Origin: Bidens hawaiensis
Lineage: Eukaryota > Streptophyta > Magnoliopsida > Asterales > Asteraceae
Assembly (NCBI GenBank): GCA_021521415.1
Contig: JAIQDT010001947.1
Span: 372,001 to 436,000 of the forward strand
DNA length: 64,000 bases
Reading direction: 5' to 3'
Position 1 is the stretch's first letter. Every line of letters starts with the position of its first letter. Both the position numbers and the translations under genes were made by a program. This document shows, piece after piece, positions 22,881 to 34,888 of this stretch. Under the pieces are notes generated by a model. That model saw nothing but the letters and a program-made list of their open reading frames with translations, was not told the origin of the DNA and ran no database searches.

Positions 22881-23566
22881 CAGCTACTGTTCGTCCTTAA
22901 TCATCTTCGTTTCTTAACCAAATAACTCGATTTAGGTATCCACGTAATCGTCTGACCAGCGCCTACAAACCCCAACCATCATATCGGCCTAACATCGATG
23001 TTTAAGGGGTGCGATTTAGGCATATAGGTTACGGGTTCTTTTAGGTTAACAATTAACCTAGCAAATGCTAATCAATTCCAGTAATATTTGTTGTTTTAGG
23101 TTCGTTTATAACAAACTAACACAGATCTATGATTTCCCAAATCAAACCGAACCTATACGAACGATTTCTAACTATAAACGTACCTTGAACGAGTCGAACT
23201 ACGAACCCGGTTAAGCCTTGATGTTGTTTTGGTCCGTCACGACGTTCCAGCACCAACAAGCTCGGGTTTTCGCCTTCGGATCTTGGTTCGGGTTATAAGA
23301 TGGTGTTGTGTGTGTTTTGGTGGTGTATGGAATATGTGAGAATGAGGATTAAATGGTGATTAATGGTATTTATATTTAGGGATCATGGGCTTAAGCCCAT
23401 GGACTCTCCTTCCTTCTTTCATAACCCAAGTCCATAACCCAACACTAGCCCGACCCATACCAACTCCTACTCTATTTATTTATTTCCCGATAACCCGAGT
23501 AAACTTTCCCTCTATTATTAAGTAATACAATTAATATTATTTTGGAAATTTCGGGATGTTACATCT

Positions 23567-24515
23567 TGGGAAGGAAAAAATCCAAGATCCAGGATCCTGA
23601 AGACCTTCCACAAAAAGCAACACCACCACCACCACCAGATGCTCATGTGATCAACTTTGTCTCCAGAGACTACGAATTGTTTCAAGATTCTTGTGCCATA
23701 AAAGAAAATCCCATAGAAGAATTCGAGTTGGACGATGAGAGAAGGCCACTCATTCCTACTACTCGAGTGACTGATCAGAGAATCTTTTTCAATTCAAGGA
23801 TCCAGGATTCTCATCAGGACAAGCTGGATATGCAGACGATCAATTTCATCTCCGGAGGTTCAGACAAATGTGGAACTTCTTTCTCTGCAGCAAAAAGACT
23901 TGCCAAAGAGATAAAGATGGATAACGGAGATCGACCAATAGTGTCAACCACCTTAACAACAGAAAAGAGAATCTTCTTCGATGAGGAAGACAAGATGAAC
24001 ATTTAGGATCCTCATCACGACGGTTTGATTATTACTTTATTTATCTCTAACCATTATGTACGCAGGATCCTAGTTGACGGTGGCAGCTCAGTCAACATTA
24101 TCCAACATGATGTCCTCAAGAAGATGAACATCCCGGATTCAAAAATTGTTCCTAGAACATCGGTGCTGGTCGGTTTCAATGGTGAAACCAAGAAAACATT
24201 GGGGGACATCAACCTCCCAATTTATAGGTTTCAATGGTGAAACCAAGAAAACATTGGGGGGACATCAACCTCCCAATTTATATCGAATGGTTAAATTCAT
24301 ATAAAAAGTTTTGTGTTATAGATAACCTTTCTTGTTGCAATGTTATTTTAGGTAGGCCTCGGCTCCATGGAATGAAGGCTGTAGCCTCAACTTATCACCA
24401 ATGCATCAAGCTACCTACTCCTTGGGGAGTTGTAAAGATAGTGGGTGATCAAGCGGAGGCTAGGAACTATTATTCATCGTCAATGAAGCCAACAGCCAAG
24501 CAGACTATAGCATAG
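23567..24515 (+). pseudogene. Protease region of the gypsy element, broken
   Basis: Follows the solo LTR with GRKKSKIQDPEDLPQKATPP. The aspartic protease core is RILVDGGSSVNII, with the catalytic Asp codon at 24076-24078. A stop lies at 24003-24005. A 55-bp tandem duplication (24172-24226 and 24227-24282, the second with one extra G) adds a stop and changes frame; the frame then runs VILGRPRLHGMKAV to a stop at 24513-24515. Confidence 0.8.
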
Positions 24516-24539
24516 AAACTACAGTAACATCCTAGGGAC

Positions 24540-25660
24540 GTGCCGGAAGCTCGAGAGAAAGACCTTAAAGAAGTATCATTGGACCCCGATGATCCAGAAG
24601 TAAAGGTGTTCCTAGGATCCAATATCCCCAGTAAAATTGAGGAGGATATAATATCCTTCTTAGGACAAAGAAGATCTACTTTTGCCTTCAAGCACTCGGA
24701 CATGACAAGTATTTCAAAAGAGGTAATCACTCATAAACTCGGCCTTGATTTATCTGTTAAACCCGTCCATCAGAAGCGAAGGAAATTCGCTCCTGAGAGG
24801 AACAAGATCATACAAGAAGAATTTGAAAAACTTCTTAAGGCCTGTATGATCAGAGAGGTTCAATATCCTCGATGGCTAGCTAATGTGGTCGTTATTTCAA
24901 AAAAGAATGGAAAGTGGAGGGTGTGTGTCGATTTTACCGATTTAAACAAGGCATGCCCCAAGGATCCTTTCCCATTGCCACATATAGATTCCATGGTGGA
25001 TGCAACGACAGGACATGAAATGCTTACTTTCATGGAGGCTTCCTCTGGATTTCAACAAATTCAGATGGAACCATCTAATCAGGAAGATACTGCATTCATG
25101 ACTCCTATCGGTATATATTATTATACTGCTATGCCGTTTGGACTAAGAAATGTAGGGGCAACATACCAAAGATTAGTCAACATGATGTTCAAGGATCAGT
25201 TGGTAAGACAATGGAGGTTTACATAGATGATATGGTGGTAAAATCAAAGAAAACTGAGGATCACCTTAGAGACCTCGAGGAAGCATTCAATATCCTTGAC
25301 CAATATAACATGAAACTGAATCCGTCAAAATGCCACTTTGGTGTTAAGGATGGAAAGGTTCTGGGATATATGGTGACTAAAAGAGGAACTGAAGCAAGCC
25401 CTGAACGGATTGAAGCCATCATCAACCTTAAGTCGCCTGCAAACGTCAAGGACGTCCAAAAACTAACGGGAAGAATAGCTGCTCTCAACCGATTCATCTC
25501 AAGATCCTCCGAGAAATGCAAAGACTTCTACGATATTCTTAGAAAGAATAAGAAGATTTAATGGACAGAAAAGCATGAGGCTGCACTTAAGTCGTTGAAG
25601 GATTACTTATCCTCAGCACCATCCTTAATGAAGCCTGTGGACGGAGAATCCTTGTATTTA
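24540..25660 (+). pseudogene. Reverse transcriptase of the gypsy element, frameshifted at the active site
   Basis: Typical gypsy RT blocks are present: NGKWRVCVDFTDLNKACPKD, DPFPLPHIDSMVDAT, MPFGLRNVGATYQRLVN, the catalytic YIDDM at 25220-25234, and LNPSKCHFGVKDGKVLGYMV. A one-base loss near 25205, just before YIDDM, puts the two halves in different frames, and a stop follows at 25559-25561. It would have copied element RNA into DNA; it cannot do so now. Confidence 0.9.
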
Positions 25661-26480
25661 TAACTAGTAGTTTCAGGTAATGTAGTAAGTGCTGTTCTCG
25701 TCAAGGATCATGAAGGTGAACAACACCCCGTATATTATGTAAGTAAGAGTATGTTAGATGCAGAAGCCATGTACTCTCATCTTGAAAAATTAATTCTTGC
25801 TTTAATTATGGCTTCTACTAAATTGAGACACTATTTTGAAACTCATCCTATTATTTTGAGTACTAATTATCCTGTGAAGAATGTTCTTAGAAAACCAGAG
25901 TTATCAGGTAGAATGGCCAAATGGGCAGTGAAGTTAAGTGCATATGATATCCAGTACGAGCCGAGAACAACAATCAAGTCTCAAGCACTGGCGGACTTTG
26001 TGGCTGATTTCACTAGTGATCTACAAAAAGAAGCTGACTTGGAGGTCCAACAACTGGAAAAGACCAAGGATCCTTGGATCCTCTTCACAGATGGAGCATC
26101 CAACGTAAGAGGAACGGGATTGGCATACTACTGAAATCGCCACAGGGGGACATAATACCCCAGTCCATTGCATGTGCATTCCAAGCTACCAACAATGAAG
26201 CAGAATATGAAGCACTCATAGCAGGTTTACTTTTAGCCAAAAGTATGATGATCAGGTATCTTCAAATTTATATGGATTCTTTACTCATTACTAACCACTT
26301 TAACGGTTCTTATACCGTAAAAGGTGAAAATATGATCAAATATTTAGAAATTGTGAAGGAATTAGCAAAATCCTTCGAAGTGCTTAGTATAGTACAGGTA
26401 CCAAGAGAGGAAAATGCTGGGGCAGACACCTTAGCAAATTTAGCCTCATCCCTAAAAATACCAGAAAATACGAAGATCCC
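25562..26480 (+). pseudogene. RNase H region(s) of the gypsy element, frameshifted
   Basis: The first part carries the RT-linked RNase H (VVSAVLVKDHEGEQHPVYYV, LILALIMASTKLRHYFETHP) with a stop near 25661. A second domain follows: ILFTDGAS at about 26080-26101, NNEAEYEALIAGL and, at the end, PREENAGADTLANLASSL. A frameshift lies near 26115. Two RNase H-like domains in tandem are a mark of the Tat group. Confidence 0.8.
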
Positions 26481-27806
26481 AATTATTCACATACTCTCGC
26501 CCGCAATTGGAGAGCAAAAAGTTGGGGAAATAACAAGTGATAAGCAGATTGTACTTTGGGATCCATTATCCTCGGACAATCAAGGATCCTGGATCCTCCC
26601 TCAGACTGGAGAGATCCCAACTACGGAGAATCCAAAATCCTTCAGACTCAAGGTATCGCAATATATTGTATTAGATGATATGCTATACATAAAATCTCTT
26701 GCAGGTCCATACTTGAGGTGCATCGAGGATCCTGAAATCCAGGAAGTACTTAAAGATTTTCACGAAGGAGATTGCGGCAACCACACAGGTGGAAGAGCAT
26801 TATTTTCTAGGATACTCAGAACTGGATACTTCTAGCCAACAATGAAGAGGATGCAATGGAGTACTCAAGGAAATTTGATGCTTGTCAAAGACATGCAAAT
26901 ATCCTTCATCAGTCAGCGGAGCCTCTATATCCTATATCCTTCTCATGGCCTTTCATGAAATGGGGTATGGATATTGTAGGCAAGCTACCAAAAGCACCAG
27001 GTGGAATGGTCTTTATGCTTGCTATGACTGACTACTTCTCCAAATGGATTGAGGCAGAAGCATTCGTACTAGTCCGAGAAAGGGAAGTGATATCTTTTAT
27101 TAAACAAAATATTATAACTAGATTTGGTGTTCCTGTCGAAATTGTTTGTGACAATTTCTCCCAATTTATCGGGAGTAGAACTACTAACTTTTGTGACAGC
27201 TGGGGCATCAAAATGATTACTTCCACTCCGGTTCATCCTCAAGCCAATGGCCAAGAAGAGTCTAGCAACAAGATCATCATCAACAATTTAAAGAAGAAGC
27301 TAGGATCCAAGAAGGGAAAATGGGCTGAAGAACTTCCTCATGTTCTTTGGGCTGACAGGACTACGCCTAAAAATGCAACAGGCCAAACACCCTTCTCATT
27401 GGTGTTTGGATCAGAAGCTGTGATCCCTACAGAAATGGTGGTTCCTACGGCAAGAATGAGCATCTGTGATCCTGAAGCCAATAAAGAAATCCGTCTTGAA
27501 GATTTGGATACTATTGAAGAACTCAGAGACCTAGCCAAGATCAGGATGACAGCATATCAACAAAGGGTAGCTGGGGCATACAGCAAAAATATCATAATCA
27601 GGAGATTTCAAGAAGGAGATCTAGTATTAAGGAAAGCCTTCCAAAACACAACAAATCCGGCTGATGGGAAGCTAGCGCCCAAATGGGAAGGACCTTATCA
27701 AATTGAGTCGGAAGCAGGAAAGGGGACATATCATTTGCTCACAATGGAAGGCAATAGGTTACCAAGAGCATGGAATGCCATCCACCTCAAGAAATATTTT
27801 TTCTGA
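26481..27806 (+). pseudogene. Integrase of the gypsy element, DD35E residues present, broken N-terminal zinc site
   Basis: The N-terminal zinc-binding part HEGDCGNH is followed by a stop at 26833-26835 and a frameshift near 26840. The usual KCDACQRH reads KFDACQRH, so one zinc Cys is lost. The core keeps Asp (26970), Asp (27150) and Glu (27258); the last two are separated by exactly 35 residues. The C-terminal part has GDLVLRKAF, KLAPKWEGPYQI and AWNAIHLKKYFF, with no chromodomain. It would have inserted the DNA copy into the genome. Confidence 0.88.
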
Positions 27807-28285
27807 TCAGGATCCACTATCCTGAGAGGATAGTTTATCCTAAAAAGGATCTAGGATCCTTAAATCGGTAACATCTTTCTGAATCAATTATTATTTTTGA
27901 ATTATTACTGTTAATTTAAGGATAATATATGCTTAACACTTTATTTTTTCCAAGTATTGAATAACCATGCAGGATTATAATGATTCATTTGATGTTCAAG
28001 AGGTTGGCCACCTCTCCTTTGCATTTGAGGTATTATCTTATTTCCCTTGGCCTAGCCCACATTTGGATATGACCCCCGATGGTCATATCCCCTACGGTTT
28101 AAAGGTTTTCACCTTTCTCACGATCACCAGTTGCGCACGCTATCCGATGTATAGTCCGGGGCAGCGGGACCAGTACACTTTTAGTGGCTGACAATTTCAT
28201 TGTTTCCGGCTATATGGAGGATCCTAGGATTTATGGTAGACGTACCATACCACCGGTTTATAACGTTTTCACGTTATCTCACGTT

Positions 28286-28497
28286 TGGGATAAATCCCGG
28301 TTTGGACGAGTCCCCAGTTAACATCCGTATTTGGGCTTGTCCCCAGTTTGGGCTTGTCCCCAGTTGAACGGGCTTGTCCCCAGATTACACAGGCTTGTCC
28401 CCAGTTACACGGGCTTGTCCCCAGTTGCACGGACTTGTCCCCAGTATATTATTTGGGCTTGTCCCCAGCATAATGAGTTTGATCCCAGTTAACATTA
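28286..28497. repeat. Tandem array around GGGCTTGTCCCCAG
   Basis: Nine copies of a GGGCTTGTCCCCAG core, spaced 16-25 bp by variable AT-rich or ACAC linkers, lie between integrase and the antisense gene. Such arrays before the 3' LTR are known in Tat/Ogre elements. Confidence 0.88.
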
Positions 28498-29344
28498 TGA
28501 ATTATATGCAACAGATTAACTAAGTTTTTGCAAAGATCAAAAATCTAAGGATCCTGGATCCTAAAGCTATTCCTTCGAAGACAAATGAGATTTCAACACT
28601 TCTGGTAACTTAGGTCTATCTTGACCTTCTGGTATGATCTCTGCTAATTAACTTATCTATAATATTTGTTGCAATAATTTTGGATCTATCAGTTCAAAAG
28701 GATTATTCCTTTAAAATTATTTTAATACTAAAAATTTTGCCTATCTTAAGGAAGCTTTATCCAAAAATTTACCCTCTGAGAAAATTCTATTGTATAAATT
28801 TTATCAACTTTTAAAGATGTCTTATCCTAATATTTGTTATTTAAGGATATTCTTTCCTGATATTTTTTCCTTAAGGATATTCTATCCTAAACGATTTTCA
28901 TAAGGATCTTTTATCCTAACAATCTTTTGCTTAAAATTATTTGTCAAAGTCTCAACAATGTTAAGATTATATCTAACAAAATTTTTGAAAATAAATAACA
29001 AGTAAAAAGTCAAAAGATTTATATATTAATAAGTCGCAAGGACTTATCCAAAATTCTTAACCCGGACTTCACCATGCAAAATATGGACCATCTATCCGGG
29101 TTAAGTAAGAGTTACTAACAGTTTATAAGTGAAGGAAATTTAAAAACAGGGGCAACAAAGGCTTCATCCCCACAAACAGAGGATCCTTGCACCTTTGTCA
29201 CCCCCGCACATTGTCTTAAGGATCATGGATCCTTTATCCTAGTTACTACTGTTTATTACAGACCATAGAAATTGTTCAGAAAAACATCAACACAAAATAA
29301 AAAAGTGGGCTCGGGCCTTGTCTTTGATATCCTTCATCGCCCAC
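28498..29344. other. Non-coding AT-rich spacer of the gypsy element
   Basis: Repeats of AAGGATATTCTATCCTAA-like inverted words (about 28820-28920) and several GGATCC sites. No coding sequence is seen. Confidence 0.55.
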
Positions 29345-30947
29345 TTAAGCTGCATCCTCAACAACATCACCTTCTCCCTTGCCAGCTTCAACAGCCTCCT
29401 TAACGCCACTGGTCCCGGCCTCGGTGTTCTCAACCATTTCCTCATCATCCTCACCACAATGGTCGTCAAGAGCAGCCTTCCATTTCTCCACATCCCAGGC
29501 CGACTTGTCAAAAGCAGGATCACCGGCCTCCGTCGCCATCTTGATCCGCGCCTGGAATATTGACCTAACAGCCCACACCTTGGCTCATCAGTTGCCTGCT
29601 CTACTGCCTCTTGACGTTGGGTTTCGGCTAAGGATAGCTGATCCTCCAACTGTTTCTTTTCTTTGGAGAGCTGGATCATAGCCTTGTCCTTAGCAACCAT
29701 AGCTTTCCCTAACCCAGACATTTTCTCGCTTATCTGATGGATAATTTTTTCATAATGGTCCCTCATAGCGATCACAGCCTATCAATAAATCTCATATCAG
29801 GGTTGGAACAATATTGGATCCTAAAATGCGAAAGGACAAGATACAATATACTTACAGAGCAACGATGTCACAATGGGTCTCAGGATCAGAGGATCTTTTC
29901 CTCTTGGAAGCTGCGGACTTGGTCCTGGTCGTGGCAGTCGTGGGTTCGGAGCTAGTGCCAGCCTTTGAAGCCTCCTTCTTGACAGCAGGAGTAGTGACCA
30001 TACAGTCGATGTCATCTAGGGAAAACTTGAGAGCGGACTTTCCTGATTTTTTAGTGCCTATAGAAGAAAAGTCGACAGATAAGTACTCTATTTTATTTTA
30101 TTTACTTTAAAATTATTAACTTACTTGACATGCTTGAACTTGAGGGGATATCACAAAAACCTTCAACAAATCGAGCTTGAAAGGTCCTAACTTCGGTATC
30201 CAGCTCTAGGAACCGTTTTGCTTTCTCTTCTGTTCCAGGTAATTTGCTCAATGAAGCGAAGTTCTCAACTGCAGACAACAAAAAAGAATAAGGATTAAAA
30301 TTGAAGAATAAAGGATCATGCTATTCCTTAAGGATCCAGGATCCTACCCTTCGTGACCCACATTGAAGGAAGATCAATTCCCCCTAGTATTGAGTCGCGT
30401 TTTACGAAGAAGAACTGATTCCTCCACACGGAATCGTTTAGCGTGGCTTTTGAGATCGGATGAGGCTGTCGGGGCTTGGATTTGAAGATAAAACGAGCAG
30501 GACCGTGGGTAGTGAGGGTATATAAATATGATAACCCGGGAAGGCCAAAATCGATTTTTTCCTCTTCAATGATTCTCTCGATGGTGATAAGAACCCTCCA
30601 AATCATCGGCATAGCTTGTATGTAAGAGATGCCGGTAGAATCGAAAAAACTTTGGGTAAAAGACGGAAAAAGGTACTTGCAGCCGATAAGAAAGGGAGTC
30701 GCCGGAAAACACGCCCATACCTTGGAATACACGTCGCAATGAACACTACATTCATAAAGGCGGAATAGGGTTTTTGGGGAAATAACGGGCGGAACTCGTC
30801 AATCTCAGGATCTGTCAGTTTACAATTCTCAGAAGATGGGTTGGCTATGAGGCATTGGGGTTCCATTTCCGATAACTCGCGGTCATCGGAAGTTTGTTCG
30901 GAAGGGTTAGAAGCAGCCGGAGAAGAAGAAGAGGAAGCAGCAGACAT
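29345..30947 (-). pseudogene. Spliced antisense gene of the Tat/Retand element (putative gypsy-type transposon domain)
   Basis: Runs opposite to gag-pol. The ATG at 30947 opens MSAASSSSSPAASNPSEQTS. Proposed exons are 30348-30947, 30125-30268, 29856-30057 and 29345-29778, with GT/AG introns. Phases close for introns 1 and 2, but the exon 3-4 junction is off by one. Exon 1 has KVWACFPATPFLIGCKYLFP and WRNQFFFVKR, wording like the Pfam family called putative gypsy type transposon (Transposase_28). Exon 3 is basic (KSAASKRKRSSD); exon 4 is a coiled coil (SKEKKQLEDQLSLAETQRQE) with an acidic tail ending EGDVVEDAA. Frameshifts near 30760 and 29590 make it a pseudogene here. An extra ORF between integrase and 3' LTR, often antisense, is a known trait of this lineage; its function is unknown. 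Confidence 0.75.
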
Positions 30948-31172
30948 GATTAAAGAAAATAAGAGAAAGAGGTAGAAAGGATACCTGATGCGATGGAAGG
31001 AAGCGTGTATATAATCAAAGATATAGGGCAGCATATACAGACGGTTATAATTAACCTCGGGGGTTAAATGGTAAATACTCTAGCAAAACCGTCCCATCTA
31101 TCAGTTTCGCAGCAATTTTGAATTTCAAAATGACAGCTGTATTCCACTGTCACCCGCCATTTTAGGGGCAAT

Positions 31173-32070
31173 TGTTAGGCCATGAATTTTATACTGAGGA
31201 TCCTTTATTTAACTGTATTATGGATAGTTTATCCTTGAAATATGTGTCAGGATATAAAGGATCGTCGATCCTCGGTATTACTTGTTTACTAATGATTGCG
31301 TTTAGTATGGTGATGTGTTGGACATGTGTGACAACTTTAAGACGTACTTGCATCAGTTATCCTCACAGAGCATTCTCTAGCTGGAGCATGGATCTAGGAT
31401 CCTACTTCAATGTAGCTGTTAATGGACGAACTCATGTGAAGATGAACGTGCAAATATCAACAACGGCTATAAGATTCATTATCCCGCTTATCTCGCTACT
31501 GGATGGCTATTGGCACGTGGTCAAAGGTCGTGGAGCGACTAGGTGGAAGATTTCCGGATAGTTAGGGATTATTGTTAGTGATATTTCTTATTTAAACAAG
31601 CTATGATCGAGTAGAAAAACACATGTATCAACACACACACTAGAGCAGAAACAAGTAGTCTCTCTATTCACTAGCTTATTTTGTAATCTCGATCATTGGC
31701 TCCACTACGTTTGTAACACCCTTTTTATCTAATATAAACGACGGTGATAGTTTTCACCGTCCGGGGGTTTTTTGTGCCGGAGATCACGATATTCATATAC
31801 TCATCGACCAAAGGTTACCTTGTTGATCCTTTACCGAAAAGATTCAACCAACGATTACTTGATTAATCCTTGATTGATGAGATTCGACCAAAGATTACTT
31901 TGATAAGTTTTGACCGAAGTAAGACTATCTTGGTTAAGGGCTTTTTCCCTCGTGATCAAACCTTTGTGTTCACCAATATTACGCTTACGCACTTGTCATT
32001 ATCAAGTTAGCACCTTACCTCACTTAACAGATTTGGATACTTGATCCTTAGCAGATTTTTGTCCAAAACA
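31173..32070 (+). repeat. Right LTR of the gypsy element, full length
   Basis: 898 bp, from TGTTAGGCC to CAAAACA, preceded by a purine-rich TTTTAGGGGCAAT. It is followed by the GTACA duplication. It contains repeated ACCAAAGGTTACCTTG/ACCAACGATTACTTG-like units at about 31805-31920. Confidence 0.9.
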
Positions 32071-32362
32071 GTACATACTAATAAAATCCTTCATGGTCAG
32101 AGGACATTTTAGATAGACAAAATGGCAAAACTGGTCATTTATGTTTGTATGTTTTTTCAATGGTAGTCCTTTAGCAAACTTAATAACAAAAGATGTACTT
32201 TATGTTCCAAATCCCTATCACTTTACGTCCTTTGACACTAACCCCGTTAATACTTCTTGTTAAATCTGGTCATCTACACAATAGTTAAGGGTAGTTTTGT
32301 AATTTTACATATTTATTTAATAAATATAAAAGAAATAAAATAAAATATATTTAAAAACAAAT

Positions 32363-32406
<44 letters not shown>

Positions 32407-34229
32407 TTTGCCATCCACTACAACATCTCCTCCTCTATAGCATCTTCATCTCTTCATTCAATCCACTTCACAACAACCGGAGTAATGGTCAAAGGTAAGA
32501 ACATGGAGTAATGGAAGATTGATATTGACCAAAAAGACAAAACCTATTTTAAAATAGACTGAAAAATTTTCAGTTCAAGAATAATGACCGGGTTTTCAAG
32601 GTCGCCACTTCCGCCGCTTGATTACGCTTGATAAACGAATTGGAAACTCAACACCCAAAACCTGATCAACCGTTTTTTCTTTGGTATGGTCTAACCCACA
32701 AGAAAAGATTCAACTAAGATATCGCTTTACCTTGATTTAGAGTTGTTGATTAGAATGGAATTGAACTCAGATATCTCTCTATGGACAGATCTGAAACAAG
32801 GTTTATTGCTTGTGCCCAAACTCAGATCTCAGGTAGGTCAAACTCTTTGGCGAATCTGAAACGAGCGTTGGGGATTTAGACCCAATTTAAAATCCAAATC
32901 TGAAACAATTTGGTGTTGCCATCAGAAGGGGTTGGTAAAGGAGATGGTGGTGGTTGCCAGAGGGGTGTGTGTGTTGGTGGTGGTGAAGGTCGGTGAAGTG
33001 ATGCTGGGCACAATTGGCTGAGAGAGAGAGAGAGAGGAGTATTTTTTTCAAATGACCAAATCTTTAGTCTAATTACACAGACAGTCCTTAAAGAGGAAAA
33101 TGACCACACTACCCTCATGTGCAAAGCACATGACCATATTTAACGAAAAAATTTAACTGGGTTAGTGTCACACCCCGACCAAAGGCGGCGAAAAATGCCG
33201 GGGTGCAACCGATTGCCCAAATACACAAGACACTATTTAAAGTGACAATATTTAATTAACTCATTTTATTTCAACGTATCAATAAACAATACATCTCGTC
33301 CACACAAACAAGTTGAATACAAGTAGCAATTATATTGTTCGTTTTACTAATATCCTAATAGTCTTGGTAACGTTGTCGTCAAGGCCTCAAGTCAACAAAA
33401 GTCAAACCTGTAACATTCCATAAAATAAAGTTTGTCAACACAAAGGTTGGTGAGCAATTCATAAGTTTGAGCATATAAGTACATAGTAATAAAAAAGCCA
33501 CAAAACTTGTATACGAAACAATAAATAAAAGCCATAATTTGGATAAAATTGCTAATAGACTTATGTTAGCGACACCTGCCATAAGAGAATACCAGATGGT
33601 CATGAATTCAATAGAATGTCGTTAATTGCATTACGTTAACGACACCGTGCTATAAGAGAATACCAGATAGTTCACGGATTTATAGACTTCCACCAACCAA
33701 AAGCGATAAACACATAGGCAAATAAACATAGAACACCAAATCAAGCTAGTATTTAAGTAATGTATACAATCACGTTTGTGGATTTAAGATTCAAATAAAT
33801 AAAGCATTTAGTTTGATAAGTATGAAATGTCACCCCAAAACGAAAGATGGAAAAAGGGGTATGAACGTACTCACCTCGATTGACGAATTGAGAAACTACT
33901 TAGTGATCGACATATAGAAAGCTTGAAAACGAAACGAACGAATCCGACTTGAAAGCTAATTGAAAACGAATAAATAAAATATATTAATGGACTTGAACTT
34001 TAGTTGAAACTACATTTGACACATTGGACAAGAAGGTTCGGTTGTTAATCGGATTACCGGTTAATTTGTTATTGATTTGGGACTCGTACTTAATTGGTAA
34101 TTTAAAGTAAACTAATATTATTTTATTGGGATTTTAAATAGCTTAACCAATATTAAAATAAACAAGACGGGTTTAAATCAAGAGTTCGGTTTTATAAAAA
34201 TGAATTGATAATAAAGTTTATAATAATAT

Positions 34230-34880
34230 TATTAATGATAAAGATAGAAATGATAATAATGACTTTAAAAATATGTTATATGTTATATATATATATATAT
34301 ATGGATATATAAGATAATAATAATAACAATAACTATTTCTAATAATACTAATATAGTATAGTAATTATAACAATAATTATTATTAATAATACTAATAATA
34401 ATAGTTGAAGAATAACAATCTTAGTATTAATTAAAATGTTGTTGATAAAAATAATAATAATAGTAAATAATATTGATTGTAAATAATTATACCACCCTCG
34501 ATGTCGCTTCGAGTTCTAAACGAGTTCACAAAATAAATATAATAATATTATTGCTAATAATAAATGATAAAAATATAATTTCTAATATAAAATAATAATA
34601 TGATCTTTAATAATAATATTAACAACTTTAATATTTATAAGAATAATGATACTAATAATAATTTTAATAATAGTAATAATAATACCATACTAAATTTTGA
34701 TTCGGTTTCTAAACGAGTTCACCATATTAAAGATCTATTAATAAATAGAACATTTATAGTACCAATAATTAGAATTAATAATGATATACATTTTTTTATA
34801 AAAAGTTAATAATAATAATAATACTAATTGTTATAAATAATGAGTTTTATATATTTAAATAGTTTTATACTAATTATACG
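34230..34880. repeat. AAT/ATA-rich low-complexity region
   Basis: Dense AATAAT, TAATAA and (TA)n words (for example 34278-34301). Frames here code only for Asn/Ile runs and are not genes. Confidence 0.8.
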
Positions 34881-34888
34881 ACTTTTAA

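Larger units (their letters stand above)
20460..23563 (-). mobile_element. Solo LTR, family 1 copy 1, inserted in the gypsy gag-pol
   Basis: Starts TGTAAGGCCCCGAACCCGG and ends TCGGGATGTTACA, with a perfect 5-bp duplication TCTTG (20455-20459 and 23564-23568). Read on the minus strand it starts TGTAACATCCCGAAATTTCC, typical of large Tekay/Del-type LTRs. There is no coding capacity and no terminal direct repeat, so a solo LTR is the best reading. It shares blocks with copies at 34889 and 49499, e.g. ACTAAAAGTCAGCTACGCTG and CGCAATATCCGAAGATCGTT. It splits the polyprotein frame between gag and protease. It contains no GGATCC, in contrast to its host element. Confidence 0.85.
18094..32070 (+). 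mobile_element. Ty3/gypsy LTR retrotransposon, Tat/Retand type, decayed
   Basis: Begins TGTTAGGCCATGAATTTT and ends GTCCAAAACA, flanked by a perfect 5-bp duplication GTACA (18089-18093 and 32071-32075). Order of parts: left LTR (truncated), gag, protease, RT, RNase H, integrase, a tandem repeat, a spliced antisense gene and the right LTR. Placement in the Tat group is inferred from the CAFH...H...C gag knuckle, the second RNase H-like domain, the absence of a chromodomain and the extra antisense gene. At least five frameshifts and several stops break gag and pol, so it is not autonomous now. GGATCC words are extremely frequent throughout. A 3.1-kb solo LTR is inserted at 20460. Confidence 0.93.

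Noticed and set aside
29318..30110. Plus-strand frames opposite the antisense gene
   Set aside because: They are shadows of the minus-strand exons, whose content (basic linker, coiled coil, splice sites) is the meaningful one.
34600..34809. Asn/Ile-rich open frame
   Set aside because: Encoded by AAT/ATA low-complexity DNA in element D.
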